Source: Treponema sp. (GTDB lineage: Bacteria; Spirochaetota; Spirochaetia; Treponematales; Treponemataceae). Taken from it: DNA of 8,877 nt. Below are positions 4,999 through 8,877 of this stretch, piece after piece. The stretch covers positions 1 to 8,877 of the forward strand of contig JAFOTA010000056.1 in NCBI GenBank assembly GCA_017421145.1, in the 5' to 3' direction. Position numbers and translations under genes: made by a program. A model generated the notes under the pieces. That model was not told where the DNA came from and searched no databases. It saw nothing but the letters and a program-made list of their open reading frames with translations. Numbering within the stretch: position 1 is the stretch's first letter; each line of letters starts with the position of its first letter.

Positions 4999-7657
4999 GT
5001 GTGAAGGTCATGGTGTAGGTATCTTTTGTACCGAAAGGATATCCATGGAATCCCAGAAAACCATCTGTATAAATATTATTGCATGACATTGTTGCTACAA
5101 TGGTCTTGCAGTCCTCACTGAATGATACAGTTACATCAAATCCTCCATAAAAATGTCCGGTTATAGTGCGGCTTTCAGGGTCTATATCACTGGTTCCGTA
5201 AAAGGCGTTAAAATTACTACCATCAGTATCAGATGAGGCCTTTTTATGATGGAATCTAAAGCAAACCGGATTATCCTCCGCCTTATAGGTCTTTTTGGGA
5301 GATTTTGTGGGAACATCCGTCGTATAAAGTTGTATCGTTGTTGGATATGCTGTACTGAAATTCGATATGACATCTGTACCATTCTGATTTACCGCAGCCG
5401 TAAGGGTATACTTTTTTTTCACTGCCGTATAATCAAATTCCCACTTGGCCGTATATGTTCCAGATGTCTCAAAAGTTGCCGACAAATCTGATGACCAGCC
5501 CCGGAAGAACCAGCATTGGCGTACCGGCTCCTCAACAGAAACGGCGGCTCCATAAAGGCCTGTCAGTGTTTTTGTGTTTTCGCCTGTGCTTTCAAATTTG
5601 CCTTTTCCCGCATCCAGAGCAAGGGTTACGGTTTCCAGCGCATAACTTATCTTTACCTTGTCGCTTCCGTCACCGGAAATAACTGTCTGCGTAACTGTTT
5701 TTGCATAGTGAGGCCTGTTTTCTGCTACAACAGCGGTCGTTTCTCCAATGGTTCCCTGTTCCGGCCTGGAAGATTCCATGCCGTAAGTTCCATTGGGCTG
5801 CTGTACCCACACTTCAACAGTATAAGAACCTTTTACAATTTTCCAAGTTGCCGTGTATGCCGCATTTTCAGCCGGACACACATTTGGAACTCCATCCCAG
5901 ATTGCCTTGTATCCATCTCGGAATGCTTCTGGAACAACAACTTTCTGTCCGTATCTGAGAGTGAGGCTTACAGATTTTGCATCCGATCCGCCGGCTCCTG
6001 CTCCCTTGAATATACCTTCACCGGCATTGAACGTAAGCACGGATGTCTTAAGCTCATATTTTACGACTGCTTTTCCGCTTCCGTCTGCTTTTATTACGGT
6101 CTGCTCAACTTTGGCGTTATAATGCTCCCTTGGCTCAGGCGTTACGGCACTCGTTTCTCCGGTGGTTCCTTTTTGTGTTTTAGAAGATTCAAGCGTATAT
6201 TCTCCGCTTTCCGGGTGCTGTACGAAAACTTCAAGGTTATAGGGCGTGTCATTGCGCGGCTTCCATGTTGCGGTATAAGTTTTTGCTCCAGTGCATGCCT
6301 CAAATTCCGGCCAAGAAACTTCGTAGCCTGCTTTGCTTACATAAGGAGCCTTTACCGTTCCTTCATAGATTACTTTGACCTGCGCGTTTCCGTCTGAGCT
6401 GACCGTGGTTCCTGTCTCAAAAGTTCCGCCTTGGGCAACGAAAGTTATTGTGTAATAATTGCGCCTGTAGTAGAACCCGACGACCGAAGAACCGTCCGCC
6501 GCTATGGTCGTGTTCTTGACTTCATTGAACGTAAATCCTTCGTAAGATTTTGCATTGGATTCAGTGAGTGCAGTCTGTGAATCCGTCGTTCCATGTCCTG
6601 TGCTTGCGTCAGAAGTCCTCTCCGTCCATGTCTTTCCGTCAACATTCATAAGGAAATGCTTTATTTTGTACGGCGTGTTTTCGTTCGCTTTCCATGTTGC
6701 CGTGTATTTTGCATTTCCTGCAGGGCATACATTTGGAACACCGGCCCAGATTGCGGTATAGCCTTCGCGGGATGCTTCCGGTATTTCAACAGTCTGTCCG
6801 TATTTGAAAGATTTCTGTACGCTCGATTTTCCGTCAGCAAATTTTCCACTTCCGGCATCGAAGGTAAGAGTGTAGTAATTGCGTTTATAATAGAAGGAAA
6901 CAAAAGATGTACCGTCTTCCGAAATTACGGTGTTGTCCGCATGGTCAAACGTAAATCCGGTAAAGGACTGTGCATCAGTTTTTCCAAGCTTGGTTTCGGT
7001 TCCGGGTTTTCCGCTTTTGACAGACCTTTTGTCTTCCGCTTCCTCAAAATCTCCTGAAACGGACTCAAAATAGCTCCTTATGCCGTAGTCAGCCAGTCCG
7101 CTTTCCCAGGATGCAGTATATGAATTCACGCTTCCAGATCCTGCAGTACCAAAATCAGGCCACTGGACTTTATAGCCGTCTTTCGTGGAGCTTGCTTCGG
7201 GCGGTTCTATTTTCTGACCATGCCTGAACTTCCGGGTGACGGTCCTCACATCTTCTCCGTTTTCCCCGGCTCCTTTGAAAACACCTTCACCGGCATCAAA
7301 AACAACTTCATAAAGCTTCCGGTCATAATGGATTTTTACGATAGTGGAACCATCAGATGAAATCTTGCAGTTGGGAACGGAATCTTTAAGGATAAATCCT
7401 TCATAATCTTTTTGAACCGCTTCGGTCATGCAGTCCGGTTTTCCGATCAAAGTCTCGCAATCAGCTTCGGTATAGCCGTCATCATTAATGTTCTGGAGGA
7501 GATGGGAAACGTTGTATTCAACGGACGGATCTTCCGGTTTTTCACCGCTGTCACCTGTTCCGCCCATTTGTCCGGTTCCGTCGATATCAACACGGCAGGA
7601 GAAAAAACAAGCCGCCGCGGTCAGCATGAAAAATAAAGCCGTTTTTTTACAATCCAT
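4991..7657 (-). CDS. InlB-repeat surface lipoprotein with five repeat units
   Basis: An 888-aa predicted outer-surface or periplasmic lipoprotein. The signal ends CFFSC, giving lipidated Cys21, and a Gly/Asp/Glu linker runs to about 47. Five units of about 130-140 aa follow, at roughly 48-185, 191-323, 330-466, 473-606 and 612-739. Each unit has two halves. The first resembles a MucBP-like module (Y.V..+.QN...YT, then I.SDGS..V.+.Y.R). The second is a Listeria-Bacteroides/InlB-B type module (YTLTFDAG.G.F, YGQ.V..PEA, TATWK). Only unit 5 carries the classical FRGW. The C-terminal domain (746-888) is shared with the neighbouring paralogue and ends SDID...R.ITGHFYG, then YPFG and TFTRQ. Such repeats usually serve as extended spacers for adhesion or surface display; no ligand can be named. 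A GAGGTGG site precedes ATG 7657, overlapping the upstream stop. Repeat copy B begins at its stop codon. Confidence 0.92.
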   Translation of the reverse strand: MDCKKTALFFMLTAAACFFSCRVDIDGTGQMGGTGDSGEKPEDPSVEYNVSHLLQNINDDGYTEADCETLIGKPDCMTEAVQKDYEGFILKDSVPNCKISSDGSTIVKIHYDRKLYEVVFDAGEGVFKGAGENGEDVRTVTRKFRHGQKIEPPEASSTKDGYKVQWPDFGTAGSGSVNSYTASWESGLADYGIRSYFESVSGDFEEAEDKRSVKSGKPGTETKLGKTDAQSFTGFTFDHADNTVISEDGTSFVSFYYKRNYYTLTFDAGSGKFADGKSSVQKSFKYGQTVEIPEASREGYTAIWAGVPNVCPAGNAKYTATWKANENTPYKIKHFLMNVDGKTWTERTSDASTGHGTTDSQTALTESNAKSYEGFTFNEVKNTTIAADGSSVVGFYYRRNYYTITFVAQGGTFETGTTVSSDGNAQVKVIYEGTVKAPYVSKAGYEVSWPEFEACTGAKTYTATWKPRNDTPYNLEVFVQHPESGEYTLESSKTQKGTTGETSAVTPEPREHYNAKVEQTVIKADGSGKAVVKYELKTSVLTFNAGEGIFKGAGAGGSDAKSVSLTLRYGQKVVVPEAFRDGYKAIWDGVPNVCPAENAAYTATWKIVKGSYTVEVWVQQPNGTYGMESSRPEQGTIGETTAVVAENRPHYAKTVTQTVISGDGSDKVKISYALETVTLALDAGKGKFESTGENTKTLTGLYGAAVSVEEPVRQCWFFRGWSSDLSATFETSGTYTAKWEFDYTAVKKKYTLTAAVNQNGTDVISNFSTAYPTTIQLYTTDVPTKSPKKTYKAEDNPVCFRFHHKKASSDTDGSNFNAFYGTSDIDPESRTITGHFYGGFDVTVSFSEDCKTIVATMSCNNIYTDGFLGFHGYPFGTKDTYTMTFTRQ
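5842..5931. repeat. intragenic repeat, copy 1 (unit 4)
   Basis: About 90 bp coding for AIWDGVPNVCPAENAAYTATW aligns without gaps to 6691-6780 in the same gene, 849 bp (283 codons) away. It contains exactly shared blocks such as ACATTTGGAAC and CCCAGATTGC. The DNA similarity is stronger than between the other units, suggesting recent duplication or gene conversion. Confidence 0.7.
6691..6780. repeat. intragenic repeat, copy 2 (unit 2)
   Basis: This is the partner of 5842-5931. It encodes AIWAGVPNVCPAGNAKYTATW at the end of repeat unit 2. The in-frame offset means recombination between the copies would remove or add two whole units without breaking the reading frame. Confidence 0.7.
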
Positions 7658-7666
7658 TTTACCACC

Positions 7667-8662
7667 TCAATTGCTTTTGAAAACGAGCGTGTAGCTTCCT
7701 TCTTCACCGAATGGATAATCAAGGTTGTGGGACATAAGCGTTTTGCAAGGAACGGTAAGCGTAAGCATCGTCTTGTCTGCGCTGAATGTTACAGGCAGTT
7801 TTTTTCCATAAAAATGCCCCGTTATAGAGCGTTTTTCCATATCTATGTCACTGCTTCCGCAGATGGAATTGTATTCAGAACCGTTTTCATTGCCGTTTGA
7901 ATTTTTATGGTAGAATTTGAACCAGGTAGGATTGTCTTTCGCCATGTAAAATCCGCTGTCAAACTGCCAGTCCCTTCCGAATATGTATATGAAACTCTTG
8001 TCCGTCGTGCTGAACTCCGATAAAACCGAAGAGCCGCTTTGATTTATTGCAGACACGAGATAAAAGTATTTGTTTTTTAGTCCGAAAGATTCGGAATCCC
8101 ATGTTGCGGTGAACGTCCTGTTTTTATCTGCATTTCCAAGATTTGGCCACACGACCGAAGCTCCGTCCTTGGTTGCAGCCGGGGGAACGACTTCTTCTCC
8201 GTACCTGAATTCACGGGTTACGGTGTGAACATCGGCTCCTTCATCCGGGAACGTTCCTTCTCCAGCATCGAAAGTTATCGTAAAGATTTTCCTGTCATAA
8301 TATATTTTTACTTCCGTGGAACCGTCGGATGCAATCTGAACCTGAACCACTTCTTCTTTAAGGAAAAATCCGGTGTAGCTTTTTGCAGAAGCCTTTGTAT
8401 CTGCGCCAGCTTTTCCACGCAAGGTCTGTGAGGTCTTTTCGGTATAGCCGTTTCCGTCAAGATTCTGGAGCATGTGGGAAACCTTGTACTTGACCCCGGA
8501 TGAACTGCTTCCAGAGCCGCTTCCTGAACCGCCCCCGGAGCCTGTGATCATCTTGCACGAAACAAAGCATGCGGCAAAGAGAAATATATAAACAAAACTT
8601 TTTAAATTCCTGTAAACCACGCCTAAAACCCTCTTTTTTTTCTCCCATGATAATTTTTTCAT
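7667..8662 (-). CDS. InlB-repeat surface lipoprotein with one repeat unit
   Basis: A 331-aa lipoprotein paralogous to the gene that follows it 9 bp later; the two form an operon. The signal region ends CFVSC (Cys36 from this start). A pure Gly/Ser tether lies at about 41-56. One MucBP-like plus InlB-type unit follows (58-190: YKVSHMLQN, ASDGSTEVKIYYDRK, FTITFDAGEGTF, TFTATW). The C-terminal domain (about 197-331) carries AINQSGSSVLSEFST, SSDID, RSITGHFYG and YPFGEEGSYTLVF, matched closely in the five-unit paralogue. Start choice is uncertain. ATG 8662 gives a natural MKK but has no ribosome site and directly abuts a TATAAT. GTG 8620 has AGAGGG 8 nt upstream and yields a normal-length signal (Cys at residue 22). 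The outer start is listed. Predicted surface-exposed; ligand unknown. Confidence 0.88.
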   Translation of the reverse strand: MKKLSWEKKKRVLGVVYRNLKSFVYIFLFAACFVSCKMITGSGGGSGSGSGSSSSGVKYKVSHMLQNLDGNGYTEKTSQTLRGKAGADTKASAKSYTGFFLKEEVVQVQIASDGSTEVKIYYDRKIFTITFDAGEGTFPDEGADVHTVTREFRYGEEVVPPAATKDGASVVWPNLGNADKNRTFTATWDSESFGLKNKYFYLVSAINQSGSSVLSEFSTTDKSFIYIFGRDWQFDSGFYMAKDNPTWFKFYHKNSNGNENGSEYNSICGSSDIDMEKRSITGHFYGKKLPVTFSADKTMLTLTVPCKTLMSHNLDYPFGEEGSYTLVFKSN

Positions 8663-8668
8663 ATTATA
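8663..8668 (-). promoter_or_regulatory. possible -10 box for the InlB-type lipoprotein operon
   Basis: A perfect TATAAT directly abuts ATG 8662. If it is a real -10 element, transcription would begin near 8656, inside the longer reading frame, and translation would have to start at GTG 8620 (ribosome site AGAGGG, 8634-8629). No good -35 is seen, so the call is weak. Confidence 0.35.
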
Positions 8669-8711
8669 AAATGATTTTCAAGCTCAGAATGCAGATTTCA
8701 GGAAAAATGGG

Positions 8712-8877
8712 TCAGTTTCCGGTGTAATTATAGCTCCAAGTACATAATCCATCTTTCAGCCGGCATTTTACGTCAGGATTTATGTCATAATCTTCTGTAT
8801 TTATTTCAATCTGAGCTTTCTGCTGCGCCGTTCCTTTATACCTTATAAGCAATATCCCGTAGTCAGGAGATGCAGAA
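8712..8877 (-). CDS. C-terminal fragment of an unidentified gene
   Basis: The minus strand is open from the window edge to a TGA at 8714-8712, giving 54 residues after one leading base. It begins SASPDYGILLIRYKG and ends LKDGLCTWSYNYTGN. The middle (QQKAQIEINTEDYDINPDVKCRLKDG) is hydrophilic. The alternation of aromatic and charged residues and the two cysteines suggest an exported beta-rich protein, but I do not recognise it. It does not resemble the C-terminal domain of the InlB-type lipoproteins that follow. Its stop lies about 50 bp before the next gene's ATG with no terminator between, so read-through into the lipoprotein genes is possible. Confidence 0.65.
   Translation of the reverse strand, partial: SASPDYGILLIRYKGTAQQKAQIEINTEDYDINPDVKCRLKDGLCTWSYNYTGN

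Noticed and set aside
5516..6397. 293-aa open frame on the + strand, antisense to the five-unit lipoprotein gene
   Set aside because: It is very rich in Cys, Phe and Arg with no recognisable motif. It is a mirror of the repetitive coding strand.

Overview
All genes in this window lie on the minus strand, so the text below reads from high to low coordinates. The likely source is a Treponema-like spirochaete. Four of the predicted proteins begin with a short hydrophobic signal ending in a relaxed, spirochaete-style lipobox (AASC, FASC, FFSC, FVSC), and two are InlB/Listeria-Bacteroides-repeat lipoproteins of a kind common in treponemes. The genus is inferred from these traits; no marker gene is present.

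Region 1 (8877 to 4991) is a surface-lipoprotein block. It holds the tail of an unidentified gene (8877-8712), a one-repeat InlB-type lipoprotein (8662-7667), and a five-repeat InlB-type lipoprotein (7657-4991) only 9 bp further on. The two lipoproteins are paralogues with the same C-terminal domain but different numbers of repeat units.

Region 2 (4998 to 3861) is the most unusual part. Two almost identical, sharply bounded direct repeats of about 200 bp (4788-4998 and 3861-4071) are offset by exactly 927 bp. Each begins at the stop codon of the gene before it. Between them are a short C-terminal remnant of a third InlB-type paralogue (4739-4662) and a complete vapBC-type toxin-antitoxin pair (4640-4064). 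Each repeat can fold into an 11-bp outer stem holding two internal hairpins. The arrangement looks like a gene cassette: a toxin-antitoxin module bounded by structured repeats, inserted between a lipoprotein gene's stop codon and its trailing repeat. An integron-like array is one possible reading, but canonical attC core sites were not found.

Region 3 (3851 to 3381) is a stand-alone small lipoprotein gene with its own promoter and an intrinsic terminator. Region 4 (3356 to 1) is a probable housekeeping operon: deoD (purine nucleoside phosphorylase), a sugar-phosphate-type nucleotidyltransferase, class I mannose-6-phosphate isomerase, and a lipoprotein cut off by the window edge. deoD has a -10 box so close to its ATG that its message may be leaderless. 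The manA stop codon lies inside a short tandem repeat unit that encodes the last residues of the enzyme.
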